A stretch of DNA of 47,718 nucleotides from Mycobacterium sp. 1423905.2 (lineage in GTDB: Bacteria > Actinomycetota > Actinomycetes > Mycobacteriales > Mycobacteriaceae), in assembly GCF_001673155.1 (NCBI RefSeq), contig NZ_LZLE01000312.1:1-47718 (forward strand), written 5' to 3'. Positions 29,968 through 41,658 of this stretch are shown in pieces. Under the pieces are notes generated by a model that ran no database searches, was not told the DNA's origin, and was given only the letters and a program-made list of their open reading frames with translations. Position 1 is the first letter of the stretch; the number at the start of each line of letters is the position of its first letter. Made by a program: the position numbers and the translations under genes.

Positions 29968-32900
29968 CCGGAGGATCCCCGTCCACTGGTACGCGTCATT
30001 CGGCGGATCTGCCGCGCCGCGACCGACAGGGTCGCCAGATCCATGGCACCGCTTTCCCGGATTTCGCTCAGGGTACGGCGGGCGCGGTCGACGCGGGATG
30101 CGCTGATGTGCTCCCACTCGGCGATCTTCTCTTCGCCGCTCTCATCGGGTTCACCGACGGCAAGCACGTCGAAGCACAACGACCGCAGCGACGCGTAGAT
30201 GTCGTCTCGAATAGCCAACCGCGCCAACGAATGCCAGCGGTCGTTGCGGGGCAGTGCGGATACGGCGGTCAGCAGGGCGTCGGTGCCGAGCCGGTCCATC
30301 AGCGCGAAATAGGTGTCGGCGACCTCAGCGGTGTCCATCTCGGTGATGTCCGCGATGTCGATGACGTCGAGCAGGCTGTAGCGGTAGAGCCCGCTGGCCA
30401 CCCGGTAGGCCAGGTCGTGGGGCGCCCCCATCGAGGTGAACTCCGCGGCTTCCTTTTCCACGATGGCCTTGTCGTCACCGCGCAACCACTCCCCCATTCG
30501 CGGTGTCAGAGCCTTGACCTTGGCGGCGAACCGGTTGATTTCGGCGCCGACGGCCAGCGGCTGTGGGCGGTAATTGAGCAGCCAGCGCCCGGCGCGGTCG
30601 ATCAGCCGACGGGTGTCCAGCGTCAGCCGATCTGACAGCGCGACCGGCAGGTTCTCGGCCCGGATGCGCCGCCAGATGTGTCCGACACCGAAGATGGCGT
30701 CGGTGGCGGCGTAGGTGCGCACCGCGTCGATCGCGCTGACTCCGACGTCCTCGGTGATGCGGAACGCATAGCTGATGCCCGCGGTGTCCACCAGGTCGTT
30801 GATCAGCATGGTGGTGACGATTTCCCGGCGCAGTTGGTGGGAGCGGATCTCCGAGGTGAAGCGCTCCCGCAGCGGTGTCGGGAAGTAGCGCGGCAGCCGC
30901 GATGCGAAGACGTCCTGATCGGGCAGTTCGGTGCGCAACACATCGTCTTTGAGGGCCAGCTTGACGTGCGCCATCAACGTGGCGAGCTCGGGAGAGGTCA
31001 ACCCCAGCCCGATGTCGCAGCGCCGCTCGATTTCCTTTTCTGAAGGCAGCGCTTCGAGATCACGGTTGACGCCACGCTCGGTCACCAGATAGTCGATCTG
31101 TCGGGCGTGCACGGTTAACAAGCTCGGCGCGTTGGCGCGGCTGGTACCCATCAGATCGTTCTGGTCGTCGTTGTCGGTCAGCACCAGGTGCGCCACTTCG
31201 TCGGTCATCGACTCCAGCAGCTGGCTGCGCTCCTCAGGTTTGACCTTGCCGGCGGTGACCAGCGCGTCGATGAGGATCTTGATGTTGACTTCATGGTCGG
31301 AGCAGTCGACCCCGGCCGAGTTGTCCAGCGCGTCGGTGTTGATGCGCCCGCCGGACAAGTCGAACTCGATGCGGCCCCGTGCCGTCACTCCAAGGTTGCC
31401 GCCCTCACCGATTACTTTGGCGCGCACCTGATTTCCGTTCACGCGCACCGGGTCATTGGCGCGGTCACCGACGTCGGCGTCGGACTCCGACTCGGCTTTG
31501 ATGTAGGTGCCGATGCCGCCGTTGAACAGCAGGTCCACCGGCGCCAGCAGGATCGCCTTGATCAGGTTGGGCGGGGCCATCTCCGTGACGTCGCTGTCGA
31601 TGCCCAGCGCGGTGCGCACCTCGGCGCTGACCGGAATGGCTTTCTGGTCGCGGCTGTACACCCCGCCGCCCTGACTGATCAGTGATTTGTCGTAGTCGTC
31701 CCAGCTGGATCGGGGCAGGTCGAACATCCGGCGACGCTCCGCCCACGACGCCGCCGGCTGCGGGTCGGGGTCGAGGAAGACGTGCCGGTGGTCGAAGGCG
31801 GCGATCAGCCTGATGTGCTTGCTCAGCAGCATTCCGTTACCGAACACGTCACCGCTCATGTCGCCGACTCCGACCACGGTGAAATCTTGGCTTTGGGTGT
31901 CGACGCCGATTTCCCGGAAGTGGCGCTTGACCGCTTCCCAGGCGCCACGGGCGGTGATGCCCATGGCCTTGTGGTCGTATCCCACCGATCCGCCGGAGGC
32001 GAACGCGTCACCGAGCCAGAACCCGTAGGACTTGGCGACGTCGTTGGCGATGTCGGAGAAGGTGGCGGTGCCCTTGTCGGCTGCCACCACCAGGTAGGCG
32101 TCGTCGCCGTCGCGGCGCACCACTTCCGGTGGCGCGCTGACGTTTCGGGTGGCGTGATCGACGTTGTCGGTGACGTCGAGCAGGCCGGAGATGAACAGCT
32201 GGTAGCAGGCGACGCCTTCGGCGCGGGTGCCGTCGCGGTCGACGGCCGCGTCGCCGGTGGGCAGCGGCGGGCGCTTGACGACGAATCCGCCTTTGGCTCC
32301 TACGGGAACAATGACTGCGTTCTTCACCGCCTGGGCCTTGACCAGACCGAGGATCTCGGTGCGGAAGTCGTCGCGGCGATCCGACCACCGCAGTCCGCCG
32401 CGGGCGACGTGGCCGAACCGCAGGTGCACCCCTTCGACGCGGGGCGAATACACGAAGATCTCGAATTTCGGTCGCGGCAATGGCAATTCGTCGACCAGTT
32501 GTGCATCGAGCTTGAGCGCCAACACATCTCGGCTGCGAGCCGAACCTGCGCGCGTCACGAAGTAATTCGTGCGCAGCGTGGCCTGCACGAGTGAGGCGAA
32601 AGCGCGCAGGATGCGGTCGGTGTCCAGACCCACGACCGCGTCGATGTCCGCGGCCACGGCGGCGGCGGCCGCTTGGGCGTCCCGGCTGGCCGGGGAACCC
32701 GACGGTCGGGGATCGAAGAGCGCTTCGAAGAGGGTGACCAGCGAGCAGGCGGTGGAGGGGTGCTCGTTGAGCACCGATTCGATGTGGGACTGGCTGTACG
32801 GAAAACTGGCCTGGCGCAGGTATTTTGCGTAGGCGCGCAGTAAGACCACCTGCTGCCAGTTCAGCCCGGCGCGCATCACCAGTTCGTTGAACCGGTCGAT

Positions 32901-34787
32901 TTCGACGCGGCCCTGCCAGATGGCGGTGACCGCGTCGGCGAATCGTTCCGCGGTGGCTTCTCGTTCGGCAGTGGTCTTGGCCAGGGGGATGGTGGGGTGC
33001 GGTGAGATCTTGAATTGGTAGATCCACACCGGCAATCCGTCGGGCCGGGTGACGGTGAACGGTCGCTCTTCGAGCACCACGACGCCCATGCTTTGCAGCA
33101 TCGGCAACAGTTGGCTCAGCGAGGCGGTACGACCACCCAGGAACCAGGTGAGTTGCGCGGCGCCTTCGTCGCCGCCGTCGGAGAACACCAGTTTGACCGA
33201 GTCGTCCTGGAGTTCTTCGATGATCTTGATGTCATTGATGGCATCGGCCGGGCTGACCACCTGCTTGTAGGCCTCGGGGAAGGCGGAGGCGTAATGCTCG
33301 GCGTCAGCGTGGGTGATCGAGGAGCTGGCCACTGCACCGATCAGGCGGTCGGCCCAGGTGCGCGCGGCTTCGCTGAGTAGCGCCTGGATGCGCAGCCGGT
33401 TGGGTTCGGACACGTCGACCGAGCCGGGCGGTGAGTCTTCGGGCAGACGCACCATGAAATGCATGAGGGCCCAGGGTGATTCACTGACCCGGGCGGTGAA
33501 TTCGAGTCGGGTGCCGCCGAATTCGCGGACCAGGATGTCCTCGATCTGCAGGCGAACCGGAGTGGTGTAGCGATCGCGCGGCAGGTACACCAGGCAGGAG
33601 ACGAAGAACTGCAGTCGGTCGGCGCGCAGGAACAGCAGGGCACGTCGTTGCGATGCCATGTCGACGACGGCCTTGGCCATCGTCAGTAACCGCTCGGCGC
33701 TGAGCGAGAACAGTTCGGGGCGCGGCACGGTCTGGATCACGTCGAGCAGCAGCTGGCCGGGGTGGCTCGGGTCGCTGCCAGCCAAGGTGAGGGCTTGGCG
33801 GACCCGTTGGGAGATGGTGGGGATCTCCAGCACGTCGGCGTTCATGGCCGCGACCGTGAACAGACCGACGAAGCGGTGCTCGAAGACGCCGTCGGCGACG
33901 TTTTCGCGGACGGCGATGGCATATGGGTAGGCGCCGTAGCGCAGATAGCTGCCGACCGCGGCCTGCGCCAACACCAGCAGCTTGTTCTCGTCGGTCAACC
34001 GGGGCCGGGTGCCCGATCGGGCCCGGAGGACGCCGAAGCCGGTGGATCCGTCACCGGAGACCAGGCCGTCGTGCACCCGGCATCGCTGATAGCCGAGCAG
34101 CAGGAAGTTGCCGTTGCCCAGCCAGCGCAGTAAGGCGGCGACCTCTTCGCGGTCCGGCGCGGCGTAGTGGCCGTCGGCGTTGGTGTCCACATCGGCGGCC
34201 ACTTCGGCCAGAGTGGCGATCAGCGCTGTGGCGTCGGTGGCCACCCGCTCCACGTCGGCCAGGACCTTGGGCAGCAGGCGCTCCACTTCGGCCAGGGCCT
34301 TGCTGTCGACCGAGGGGGACAGTTGCACGTGGATCCAAGCTTCACCGACGAAGGGCGACGTGTCGTCGGGCTTGGGTTCGACGCTAAGCAGATTCCCGTC
34401 CGGGCTGCGGCGGACCTCGAAGACGGGCGTCATGATCGCGGTGTAGGCGACGCCGAGCCGGTGCAGCAACACCGTGACCGAATCCATCAGCATGCCGCCG
34501 TGCTCGCTGACCACCTGCAGGGCCGGCCCGAAACCGCCGGGGTCGTCGGCGGGGTAGACCGCGACCGCACTTTCACCGGCCGGTCGGTGCTGACCCAGTC
34601 GATAGTGGGCGGCCAGTAGGGCCGGTGTCACCAATGAGGCCGGTACCCCGGAGTCGGATGGCTGGTCGTTGTGCGGTCCTCGATAGCTGTCGAGGTAGGC
34701 CTTGGTGATCCAGTCCGGGATGTCGGAGTTCTCGGTAAGCGTGGTCCAGGCGGTCACATCCTGCTTGGGCCCGGGATCGATCGTCAT
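29964..34787 (-). CDS. gdh: NAD-specific glutamate dehydrogenase, large (180-kDa) class
   Basis: This protein of 1607 residues reversibly deaminates glutamate to 2-oxoglutarate and ammonia with NAD. It has a long N-terminal regulatory region with ACT-like folds, a central catalytic domain ([24 protein letters not shown], and [11 protein letters not shown] holding the catalytic Lys), the Rossmann part [19 protein letters not shown], and a long C-terminal helical region. In mycobacteria this class is inhibited by the FHA protein GarA. The ATG at 34787 follows GGGAG by 8 bases; an ATG five codons upstream at 34802 is a weaker choice. It is first in a coupled run with the thioesterase and the hypothetical gene. 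Confidence 0.95.
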   Translation of the reverse strand: MTIDPGPKQDVTAWTTLTENSDIPDWITKAYLDSYRGPHNDQPSDSGVPASLVTPALLAAHYRLGQHRPAGESAVAVYPADDPGGFGPALQVVSEHGGMLMDSVTVLLHRLGVAYTAIMTPVFEVRRSPDGNLLSVEPKPDDTSPFVGEAWIHVQLSPSVDSKALAEVERLLPKVLADVERVATDATALIATLAEVAADVDTNADGHYAAPDREEVAALLRWLGNGNFLLLGYQRCRVHDGLVSGDGSTGFGVLRARSGTRPRLTDENKLLVLAQAAVGSYLRYGAYPYAIAVRENVADGVFEHRFVGLFTVAAMNADVLEIPTISQRVRQALTLAGSDPSHPGQLLLDVIQTVPRPELFSLSAERLLTMAKAVVDMASQRRALLFLRADRLQFFVSCLVYLPRDRYTTPVRLQIEDILVREFGGTRLEFTARVSESPWALMHFMVRLPEDSPPGSVDVSEPNRLRIQALLSEAARTWADRLIGAVASSSITHADAEHYASAFPEAYKQVVSPADAINDIKIIEELQDDSVKLVFSDGGDEGAAQLTWFLGGRTASLSQLLPMLQSMGVVVLEERPFTVTRPDGLPVWIYQFKISPHPTIPLAKTTAEREATAERFADAVTAIWQGRVEIDRFNELVMRAGLNWQQVVLLRAYAKYLRQASFPYSQSHIESVLNEHPSTACSLVTLFEALFDPRPSGSPASRDAQAAAAAVAADIDAVVGLDTDRILRAFASLVQATLRTNYFVTRAGSARSRDVLALKLDAQLVDELPLPRPKFEIFVYSPRVEGVHLRFGHVARGGLRWSDRRDDFRTEILGLVKAQAVKNAVIVPVGAKGGFVVKRPPLPTGDAAVDRDGTRAEGVACYQLFISGLLDVTDNVDHATRNVSAPPEVVRRDGDDAYLVVAADKGTATFSDIANDVAKSYGFWLGDAFASGGSVGYDHKAMGITARGAWEAVKRHFREIGVDTQSQDFTVVGVGDMSGDVFGNGMLLSKHIRLIAAFDHRHVFLDPDPQPAASWAERRRMFDLPRSSWDDYDKSLISQGGGVYSRDQKAIPVSAEVRTALGIDSDVTEMAPPNLIKAILLAPVDLLFNGGIGTYIKAESESDADVGDRANDPVRVNGNQVRAKVIGEGGNLGVTARGRIEFDLSGGRINTDALDNSAGVDCSDHEVNIKILIDALVTAGKVKPEERSQLLESMTDEVAHLVLTDNDDQNDLMGTSRANAPSLLTVHARQIDYLVTERGVNRDLEALPSEKEIERRCDIGLGLTSPELATLMAHVKLALKDDVLRTELPDQDVFASRLPRYFPTPLRERFTSEIRSHQLRREIVTTMLINDLVDTAGISYAFRITEDVGVSAIDAVRTYAATDAIFGVGHIWRRIRAENLPVALSDRLTLDTRRLIDRAGRWLLNYRPQPLAVGAEINRFAAKVKALTPRMGEWLRGDDKAIVEKEAAEFTSMGAPHDLAYRVASGLYRYSLLDVIDIADITEMDTAEVADTYFALMDRLGTDALLTAVSALPRNDRWHSLARLAIRDDIYASLRSLCFDVLAVGEPDESGEEKIAEWEHISASRVDRARRTLSEIRESGAMDLATLSVAARQIRRMTRTSGRGSSG

Positions 34788-34884
34788 GCCGTTCGCTCCC
34801 AACTCCCGACGGATAGTAAGCCGAACCGGTCCCGCTCCTGCGCGACCATTCCGGCCGCGTCAATGCGGAGCGGGTCCAGTTCGC

Positions 34885-34903
34885 CCCGCTCGGGAAGCGG
34901 GGG
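34885..34903. terminator. Possible terminator hairpin after ettA
   Basis: A 7-bp GC-rich stem, ccccgct (34885-34891) and agcgggg (34897-34903), with a 5-base loop lies 12 bases past the ettA stop on the minus strand and upstream of gdh. It is short and has no U-tract. Confidence 0.4.
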
Positions 34904-34914
34904 CAGAGCTGACA

Positions 34915-36591
34915 TTAGTCGCGCGTCAGCCTGCGGTGTGTCACTCGATGAGGACGGGCGGCTTCGATACCGAGCCGTTGCACTTTGTTCTCCTCGTAGG
35001 CGCCGAAGTTGCCTTCGAACCAGAACCACTTGGCTTCGTTGTCCACGTCGCCTTCCCACGCCAGGATGTGCGTGCAGGTGCGGTCGAGGAACCAGCGGTC
35101 GTGCGAGATCACTACCGCGCAGCCGGGGAACTTCTCCAAGGCGTTCTCCAACGAACTCAACGTTTCGACGTCGAGGTCGTTGGTCGGCTCGTCGAGCAGG
35201 ATCAGGTTGCCGCCCTCTTTGAGCGTGAGCGCCAGGTTGAGCCGGTTGCGCTCGCCGCCGGACAGCACACCCGCCGGTTTCTGCTGGTCAGGACCCTTGA
35301 ACCCGAACGCCGAGACATAGGCTCGGGACGGGATCTCGTTCTGGCCCACCTCGATGTAGTCCAGCCCGTCGGACACCACTTCCCACACCGTCTTCTTGGG
35401 GTCGATGCCTGAGCGGCTCTGGTCTACATAGCTGAGCTTGACGGTTTCGCCGACCTTGACCGTGCCGCTGTCCGGTTGCTCGAGGCCGACGATGGTCTTG
35501 AAAAGCGTGGTCTTGCCCACGCCGTTAGGGCCGATCACGCCGACGATGCCGTTGCGTGGCAGCGTGAAGGACAGGTCCTTGATCAGCGTGCGCCCGTCGT
35601 ACCCCTTGTCGAGGTGTTCCACCTCGACGACCACGCTGCCGAGTCGCGGCCCCGTCGGGATCTGGATCTCTTCGAAGTCGAGCTTGCGCGTCTTCTCCGC
35701 CTCGGCGGCCATCTCCTCGTAGCGCTGCAGGCGGGCCTTGCTTTTGGCCTGCCGCGCCTTGGCGCCGGAACGCACCCAGGCCAGCTCCTCGGTCAGCCGT
35801 TTCTGCAGCTTGGCGTCCTTGCGGCCCTGAACAGCGATCCGCTCGGCCTTCTTCTCCAAGTAGGTCGAGTAGTTGCCCTCATACGGGTACGCCCGGCCCC
35901 GGTCGAGCTCGAGGATCCACTCGGCGACGTTGTCCAGGAAGTACCGGTCGTGGGTGACCGCCAAGATCGCGCCGGGGTAACTGGCGAGGTGCTGCTCGAG
36001 CCACTGCACGCTTTCGGCGTCCAAGTGGTTCGTCGGCTCGTCGAGCAGCAGCAGGTCAGGCTTGGAGAGCAACAGCTTGCACAGAGCGACCCGGCGACGC
36101 TCACCGCCGGACAGGTTGGTGACCGGCTCGTCGGGCGGCGGGCAGCGCAGTGCGTCCATCGCCTGCTCGAGCTGCGAGTCGAGGTCCCACGCGTCGGCGT
36201 GGTCGAGTTCCTCCTGCAGCCGACCCATTTCTTCCATCAGCTCGTCGGAGTAGTCGGTGGCCATCAACTCCGCGACCTCGTTGAACCGGTCGAGTTTGAC
36301 CTTAATCTCACCCAGACCTTCTTCCACGTTGCCGCGGACGGTCTTCTCCTCGTTCAGGGGCGGCTCCTGTTGCAGGATGCCGACCGTGGCCCCGGTCGCT
36401 AGGAACGCGTCACCGTTGTTGGGCTTGTCCAGCCCCGCCATGATCCGCAAGACGCTCGACTTGCCCGCACCGTTTGGGCCGACCACACCGATCTTGGCGC
36501 CGGGGTAGAAGCTCAACGTGACGTCGTCGAGGATCACCTTGTCGCCGTGCGCCTTGCGGACCTTCTTCATCGTGTAGATGAACTCAGCCAT
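34915..36591 (-). CDS. ettA: ABC-F ATPase, energy-dependent translational throttle EttA
   Basis: This soluble protein of 558 residues has two ATP-binding cassettes and no membrane domain, so it acts on ribosomes rather than in transport. Walker A motifs are GPNGAGKSS (38-46) and GPNGVGKTT. The signatures LSGGERRRVALCK and LSGGERNRLNLAL and Walker B LLLDEPTNHLD and ILLDEPTNDLD are intact. Between the cassettes lies a Lys/Arg-rich linker (AWVRSGAKARQAKSKARLQRYEE), the P-site tRNA interaction motif region. EttA senses the ATP/ADP ratio and gates the first peptide bond. Only 67 bases separate it from ssbB upstream. Confidence 0.95.
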   Translation of the reverse strand: MAEFIYTMKKVRKAHGDKVILDDVTLSFYPGAKIGVVGPNGAGKSSVLRIMAGLDKPNNGDAFLATGATVGILQQEPPLNEEKTVRGNVEEGLGEIKVKLDRFNEVAELMATDYSDELMEEMGRLQEELDHADAWDLDSQLEQAMDALRCPPPDEPVTNLSGGERRRVALCKLLLSKPDLLLLDEPTNHLDAESVQWLEQHLASYPGAILAVTHDRYFLDNVAEWILELDRGRAYPYEGNYSTYLEKKAERIAVQGRKDAKLQKRLTEELAWVRSGAKARQAKSKARLQRYEEMAAEAEKTRKLDFEEIQIPTGPRLGSVVVEVEHLDKGYDGRTLIKDLSFTLPRNGIVGVIGPNGVGKTTLFKTIVGLEQPDSGTVKVGETVKLSYVDQSRSGIDPKKTVWEVVSDGLDYIEVGQNEIPSRAYVSAFGFKGPDQQKPAGVLSGGERNRLNLALTLKEGGNLILLDEPTNDLDVETLSSLENALEKFPGCAVVISHDRWFLDRTCTHILAWEGDVDNEAKWFWFEGNFGAYEENKVQRLGIEAARPHRVTHRRLTRD

Positions 36592-36658
36592 GCCGCAGTA
36601 GTGCCTTTCTGGTCTTTCGGAATTATCTCGCCGACCATCCTAGGCACCGCCAGCCGCG

Positions 36659-37159
36659 CTAAGCCGACAAAGGCAGTCCACCGAGGCCAGCAGCGGCCCC
36701 GTCGGCGTCGGTGAGCGGCTCTCCCGCGGCCACGGCGTCGTCCTCGCCGAGCACCGCGCCCGGCGCTGCGTGCGGCGGCGCCTCGTCGGGGTTCGGCCCG
36801 GTGTAACTGGGCCGCTCGATGCGCACGAACGCCCGGGACAGGTCGGGTCCGACCGCGGTTGCCCGCATCTCCACCGAGGAGCGGCGATTGCCGTCTGGGT
36901 CCTCGTACTCGCTGGTGTACACGTGCCCCGAGACGATCACGGGTGCACCCTTGCTGAGCGCCGCACACACTCCGCCCACCAGTCGCCCCCAGCAGTTGAC
37001 GTTGATGAACAGCGAGTTGCCCGGCTCCCATTCGCCGTCGGTGTTGCGTCGGCGCGAATTGCTGGCCACCCGAAACTTGACGACCTCTTGGTTTCCGACT
37101 TGGCGGCGCTGCAGGTCGTTGACGATGTGACCGACCACGGTCAGTGGAGTTTCGAACAT
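36659..37159 (-). CDS. ssbB: Single-stranded DNA-binding protein paralogue SsbB
   Basis: This 166-residue protein has an N-terminal OB fold (MFETPLTVVGHIVNDLQRR ... FRVASNSRRRN ... INVNCWGRLV ... IVSGHVYTSEY). The C-terminus is acidic and Ala/Gly-rich (GEDDAVAAGEPLTDADG). It lacks the DDDxPF-type tip that recruits partner proteins to the main SSB, ending instead in GGLPLSA, which matches the paralogue SsbB of mycobacteria. It is therefore probably not the replication SSB but one used in stress or recombination. The ATG at 37159 is chosen because the OB fold begins there. Confidence 0.85.
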   Translation of the reverse strand: MFETPLTVVGHIVNDLQRRQVGNQEVVKFRVASNSRRRNTDGEWEPGNSLFINVNCWGRLVGGVCAALSKGAPVIVSGHVYTSEYEDPDGNRRSSVEMRATAVGPDLSRAFVRIERPSYTGPNPDEAPPHAAPGAVLGEDDAVAAGEPLTDADGAAAGLGGLPLSA

Positions 37160-37292
37160 AGCTACGGTCCTTCCGTGAGTTAGTGCTGTTGGTTGCCGCC
37201 ATTCAGCTCCGAGTCGCCGACAGATTGGCCGGACGACCACCGCTGCAGGACGCGCCTGTGGACGAAGTCGTAACTGTGGATAGGTCGGAGCG

Positions 37293-39290
37293 TCAGGTGC
37301 GCCGCGGCGTGTCTCGGCGCGCGAGTTCGGCCAGCATCGCGTTGTAGGCGGCCAGCTCGCTGTCGTCGTCGCGGTCGGCCGCGCGATCCAGGCGTCGGGC
37401 GGTGCGCCGGTCGCTGCGCGCCCACTGCACCAGCAACGCCAGGATCACGATGACCAACGGCACCTCACCAGCCGCCCAGGCGATCGCTCCGCCCAATCGC
37501 TGATCACCGAGCAGGTCGGTGTGCCAAGACAGACCCAGGGACCGGTAGTAGTTGCCACCCAACACGGTTCGGGTGCCCATGAGGACCACGCCGAAGAAGG
37601 CGTGCAGCGGCAACGACGCGAACACGACAGCCACCTTGGCCAGCGGCGGGATGGGCCGCGGCGTGGGGTCGACTCCGATGACGACCCAGTAGAACAGGTA
37701 GCCGCTGAGCAGAAAGTGCACGTTCATCGCCAGATGACCGGCGTGGCTACCTGCGGCGGTGTCGAAAATTCCACCGAGATACAAACCGTAGAAACCGCCG
37801 ACGAACAGCATCGTGGCCAGCACCGGGATGGTCAGCACCCGCGAGAGCCGGCTGTGCAGTGCAGCTAGTAGCCATTCCCGCGGGCCCGGTGGGCCGCCGC
37901 GCCCGGCAGCCGGCAGCGCCCGCAAAGCCAGGGTCACCGGCGCCCCGAGCACCAGCAGGATTGGCACCAACATGGACAGACCCATATGGGCGACCATGTG
38001 CATGCTGAACATCGCCGGCATGTACCGCCCCACTCCCGAGGACGTGACGAACAGCAAGCAACCACATCCGAGCAGCCACGCCAGACTCCGCCCCGCCGGC
38101 CATGTGTCGCCGCGTCGGCGCAACCGCAACACCGCCGCCACATACAGCGCGGCGGCAACAATCGCGGCGGTACCGAAAATGAGGTCGAATCGCCAGTCGA
38201 ACAGCACCCGGGCCACGGTGGGTGGACCGTCGAAGTCGTAGCCGATCTCGGCTTCGGATATCGAGGGAATGCCCGTCGGCGGTGGCGGTGGCGCCGTGCG
38301 ACCAAGTCCGACGGCGACGCCGAAGGTGAGGGCGAACGCCGCCGCCTCAGCAAGCGCCAGCCGGATCAACGCGCGGCGGGAGTTCGGATCCAGTTGCAAC
38401 GCAGCCACACCGACGCGACGCTGGCGCCAGCCGAGGACGCCGAGCACGCACAGCGCCAGCACCTTGGCCATGACCAACCGCCCGTATCCGGTGGTGACCA
38501 GTTGCGACGGCAGGACCCGCACTGCGGCATTGACGACGCCGCTCAGCACCATCGCCAACCAGCACCACAGGGCGACGGCCGAAAACCGCTGCGCGGCCAG
38601 GCCGGTGTGCTCACCGCCGCGCACGGCGTGCGCCAGCAACGCCAACAGGCCCCCTGCCCACACGCTGGCCGCGACGAGGTGGATCAGCAGGCTGTTGGTG
38701 GCCAGGTCGTGCGAACCACCCGCCGAGGAGTGACCGGTCAGACCGAGCGGAACCAGCGTCACCAAGGATCCGGCCAGCAGCAGCGGTGTCCACGACCACC
38801 GCAGCACCGACCAACTGGCCACCGTGACCATCGCAGCCAGCGCAGCGGTCCAGCGCCACGCTTCCGCGGTGCTGACCAACCCGGTCAACGACCACAACCT
38901 GATCGGATTGAGCTGTTGCGCAAACGGTCGACCCGACACATCCGAAATGGTCAGCGGCACAAGTAATGCGGCGCAGACGGCCCAGCTCAAGGACGCCATG
39001 GTGCCCAGCCGAAGCGCCCGGTATCCGGCGGCGTCCAGGACACCGCTGCGCTGCGGCGGCACCAAAAAGGCCGCGAACAGAAAGGATCCCACGGCTAGCA
39101 CCGCGGCGATTTCGCCCGCCGCACGCACGAACGGCAGTCCCAGGGTGGTCGCCGGGCCCGGATCCGGCAGGCCGGTCGCGCCCAATGTATCGGCCAACGA
39201 CAGCGCCGCGATTCCAGCGGCGGTGCCCCCGGCGAGCACGGCGACACTGACGAGCAGCGTCGGTACGCGGACAGCAAGCCGACTCAGCAC
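37293..39290 (-). CDS. Polytopic CopD/CtaG-type membrane protein, cytochrome oxidase assembly
   Basis: A 665-residue protein with about a dozen hydrophobic segments. The N-terminal half resembles CopD copper-transport proteins (with HLVAASVWAGGLLALLAHAVR). The C-terminal half resembles caa3-type CtaG assembly proteins (MHMVAHMGLSMLVPILLVLGAPVTLALRALP and conserved His in transmembrane helices). It likely handles copper for the aa3 oxidase at the membrane. The GTG at 39290 lies 1 base after the plsB2 stop, so it ends the lipid operon. H37Rv has its relative (Rv0102) elsewhere, to my memory, and an IS6110 copy at this place. Confidence 0.85.
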   Translation of the reverse strand: MLSRLAVRVPTLLVSVAVLAGGTAAGIAALSLADTLGATGLPDPGPATTLGLPFVRAAGEIAAVLAVGSFLFAAFLVPPQRSGVLDAAGYRALRLGTMASLSWAVCAALLVPLTISDVSGRPFAQQLNPIRLWSLTGLVSTAEAWRWTAALAAMVTVASWSVLRWSWTPLLLAGSLVTLVPLGLTGHSSAGGSHDLATNSLLIHLVAASVWAGGLLALLAHAVRGGEHTGLAAQRFSAVALWCWLAMVLSGVVNAAVRVLPSQLVTTGYGRLVMAKVLALCVLGVLGWRQRRVGVAALQLDPNSRRALIRLALAEAAAFALTFGVAVGLGRTAPPPPPTGIPSISEAEIGYDFDGPPTVARVLFDWRFDLIFGTAAIVAAALYVAAVLRLRRRGDTWPAGRSLAWLLGCGCLLFVTSSGVGRYMPAMFSMHMVAHMGLSMLVPILLVLGAPVTLALRALPAAGRGGPPGPREWLLAALHSRLSRVLTIPVLATMLFVGGFYGLYLGGIFDTAAGSHAGHLAMNVHFLLSGYLFYWVVIGVDPTPRPIPPLAKVAVVFASLPLHAFFGVVLMGTRTVLGGNYYRSLGLSWHTDLLGDQRLGGAIAWAAGEVPLVIVILALLVQWARSDRRTARRLDRAADRDDDSELAAYNAMLAELARRDTPRRT

Positions 39291-39291
39291 G

Positions 39292-41658
39292 CTACTGCGC
39301 TTGACCGGCTTGCCGCCCGTGTCGCAACTGGAATTCGCGGGCGAAGAACTGATTTCGGGCGATCTGCTCGACGTAGCTGCAGTCGCGCAGGATGCTGCGC
39401 AACTCGCGCCGGAAGGCGATCCGGCGCTCGGTGAGGTCGGCCGCCGGCGCGATCAAGTCCTGATCGGCCACCACCTGTCGGGCGGTTGCGAAGAGCAAGG
39501 TGGAGACCGACTCGCTGCTACGCACCCTGCCTTGGGCCACGTATTGACGGCCGACGCCCAGTGCTGAGTCGGTCAACTCCTTCTGGTCCACGTCGGCAGG
39601 CGCATCGCGCAAAACGTCGGCGACGATTTCGTAGGCTTCGAAGAACACGCGCAACATGGCGTCCGACATCAGCGGCCGCTTGGCGTAGAGCAACGCATCG
39701 ATCTCGTCACCGCCGGCGGCCACGCGGGCTTCCCAATCGTGTTGCCACGCCAACTCTTCGGCGATGTTGGCGCGGAACGCGGCCGAGTCGGCGAAGTAGA
39801 AGTCGAACTTGAGCAGATCGCGCAGGCGCATCGCTTGTTCCCAGAACGCCGCGACCCGGTCAGCTTCGCTGTGTCGGGCATGCGCGAGCGCCAGTTCGAC
39901 GATGGAGGTCTCCAAAAATGCATGGATCACCGAATTGCGGTAGAACGCCGCGGCATGTTCGTGTTCGGGGGCGATGTGCCAGACGGGCTCTCGGCCGCTG
40001 TCGACGCGAGTGACCGGGTGGCCGTTGGACAAAGCATCGACCGCTGCTCGCACGCCTTCACGGGTCCGTAGGCGCAGGGCGCTGGTGGAAACCGGTGTCT
40101 GCTTGCGATCCAGATAGTCCAGCGAATCCTGCAGCGTGTGGTGCAACTGGTCGAGGGTCAACGCCAAGCCGCGCGTGGTCAAGAGCAACGCCGACACCAG
40201 ACCCGTCGCGGTAATCGGGGTGGCTTGCAAGATCCGCCACGCCACCTCAAACGACATCTTCTGCAGCGCAAGGCGTTTGGCGCTCTCATCCTGAGCCAGA
40301 GGGCCTTGGGGCGGCCCAAGGTACTGCCGCATTGACACGGCCTCGGGGAACCGCACGTAGATTTTGCCGTAGTTGCGCTCCCCCTGCGCCTTGATAAAGT
40401 TGTACAACCAACCAAAACCCTCGGGTGTCTTCTCGGCGCCGCGCGCGTAGGCCGCGTATTCGGCAATCTCGTGCAACTGGTCGAAACAAATGGCGACGCC
40501 TTGCAGCAGGATGTCGTCGCTGCGGCCTTCCAGGTAGGCGTCGGCCACATAACTCAACAGTCCGAGCTTGGGCGGCAACATCTTTCCGGTGCGCGACCGC
40601 GTCCCCTCGATGGACCAGCTGAGGTTGAACCGCTTTTCGACGACGTAGCCGACATACTCTTTGAGCACGTACTTATACACCGGGTCGTCGCCGATGTTGC
40701 GCCGGATGAAGATCATCCCAGACCGCCGCAGCAGCGGTCCCATCACGCCGAAGGAAAGGTTGATGCCGCCGAACATGTGTACCGGCGGTAACCGATTCTC
40801 CTGCATGGCCACCGGCACCACGGCGCCGTCGATGTAGGACCGGTGCGAGAACAGCAGAACTGCCGGGTGCGCCTCGAGCGCGGTGCGCATGGCGGCGACT
40901 TGATATTCGTCGTAATCGATTTCGGGATCGAAACCGCGGCTGATCATCTTACCCAGGACGGAGATGACGTCCACGGACGCCTGGCTCCAGCCGGTCGCCA
41001 GCTCGTCGAGCATCTTGGCGGCTTCCTCGAGCGTGGCGCCGGGAATCTTCTTCAGACCGGCACGGAACCGGGCCGACGCCATGATCTCGGGTTTTACCAA
41101 CCGCGGGGATTTGTACTGCGGCCCGAGGATCCGGTACTCCGAGCGCGCCAGCGCGAGCAGGGCTCGGCGGGTGACGAACTGCGCGAAATCGACCTGATCT
41201 TCGCCGACGGTGGTGTCTCGCCACTGCTTGCGCAAATCGGACACCTTGGCCGACTCGCCGGCCATGACCCGGGCGCGCCACGGTTCGGTGCGCACAATCC
41301 GTTGCTGCTGGCGCTGATTGGGATGGTAGGGATCGCGTCCGGGCAGCAGCGCGGTCACCTTCGCCACCTTGCCGCGATCCGCAGACGGCAGCCAGAACAC
41401 CTGCACGGGGACGATCGAGCGGTTCTCGGCGGCATCCGACCCGTCCTCGAGCTGCTCGACGAGTTCGGTCAGCGCCGCCGACGGTGCGTTGCGAGCTGGC
41501 AGCTCCAACAGATCGAAGTTTGCTTCCGGATGACGAGAAGACTGCTCGCGCAGCCAATCTCGGATCAGTTGCGATTCGACCGGCGTTTGCATGCAGGCAA
41601 GCACCAGGGTGTCTTCGGCGATCAAGGCTGCACTGGTGTCGGCGGCCGGCTTCGTCAC
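39292..41658 (-). CDS. plsB2: Glycerol-3-phosphate acyltransferase PlsB2
   Basis: This enzyme of 788 residues makes lysophosphatidate from glycerol-3-phosphate and acyl-CoA, the first step of phospholipid and triacylglycerol synthesis; it is membrane-associated. The acyltransferase signature HxxxxD is HRSYID at 272-277. Later blocks are [25 protein letters not shown] and [12 protein letters not shown]. The GTG at 41658 overlaps the plsC stop (GTGA). The length is normal. Confidence 0.95.
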   Translation of the reverse strand: MTKPAADTSAALIAEDTLVLACMQTPVESQLIRDWLREQSSRHPEANFDLLELPARNAPSAALTELVEQLEDGSDAAENRSIVPVQVFWLPSADRGKVAKVTALLPGRDPYHPNQRQQQRIVRTEPWRARVMAGESAKVSDLRKQWRDTTVGEDQVDFAQFVTRRALLALARSEYRILGPQYKSPRLVKPEIMASARFRAGLKKIPGATLEEAAKMLDELATGWSQASVDVISVLGKMISRGFDPEIDYDEYQVAAMRTALEAHPAVLLFSHRSYIDGAVVPVAMQENRLPPVHMFGGINLSFGVMGPLLRRSGMIFIRRNIGDDPVYKYVLKEYVGYVVEKRFNLSWSIEGTRSRTGKMLPPKLGLLSYVADAYLEGRSDDILLQGVAICFDQLHEIAEYAAYARGAEKTPEGFGWLYNFIKAQGERNYGKIYVRFPEAVSMRQYLGPPQGPLAQDESAKRLALQKMSFEVAWRILQATPITATGLVSALLLTTRGLALTLDQLHHTLQDSLDYLDRKQTPVSTSALRLRTREGVRAAVDALSNGHPVTRVDSGREPVWHIAPEHEHAAAFYRNSVIHAFLETSIVELALAHARHSEADRVAAFWEQAMRLRDLLKFDFYFADSAAFRANIAEELAWQHDWEARVAAGGDEIDALLYAKRPLMSDAMLRVFFEAYEIVADVLRDAPADVDQKELTDSALGVGRQYVAQGRVRSSESVSTLLFATARQVVADQDLIAPAADLTERRIAFRRELRSILRDCSYVEQIARNQFFAREFQLRHGRQAGQAQ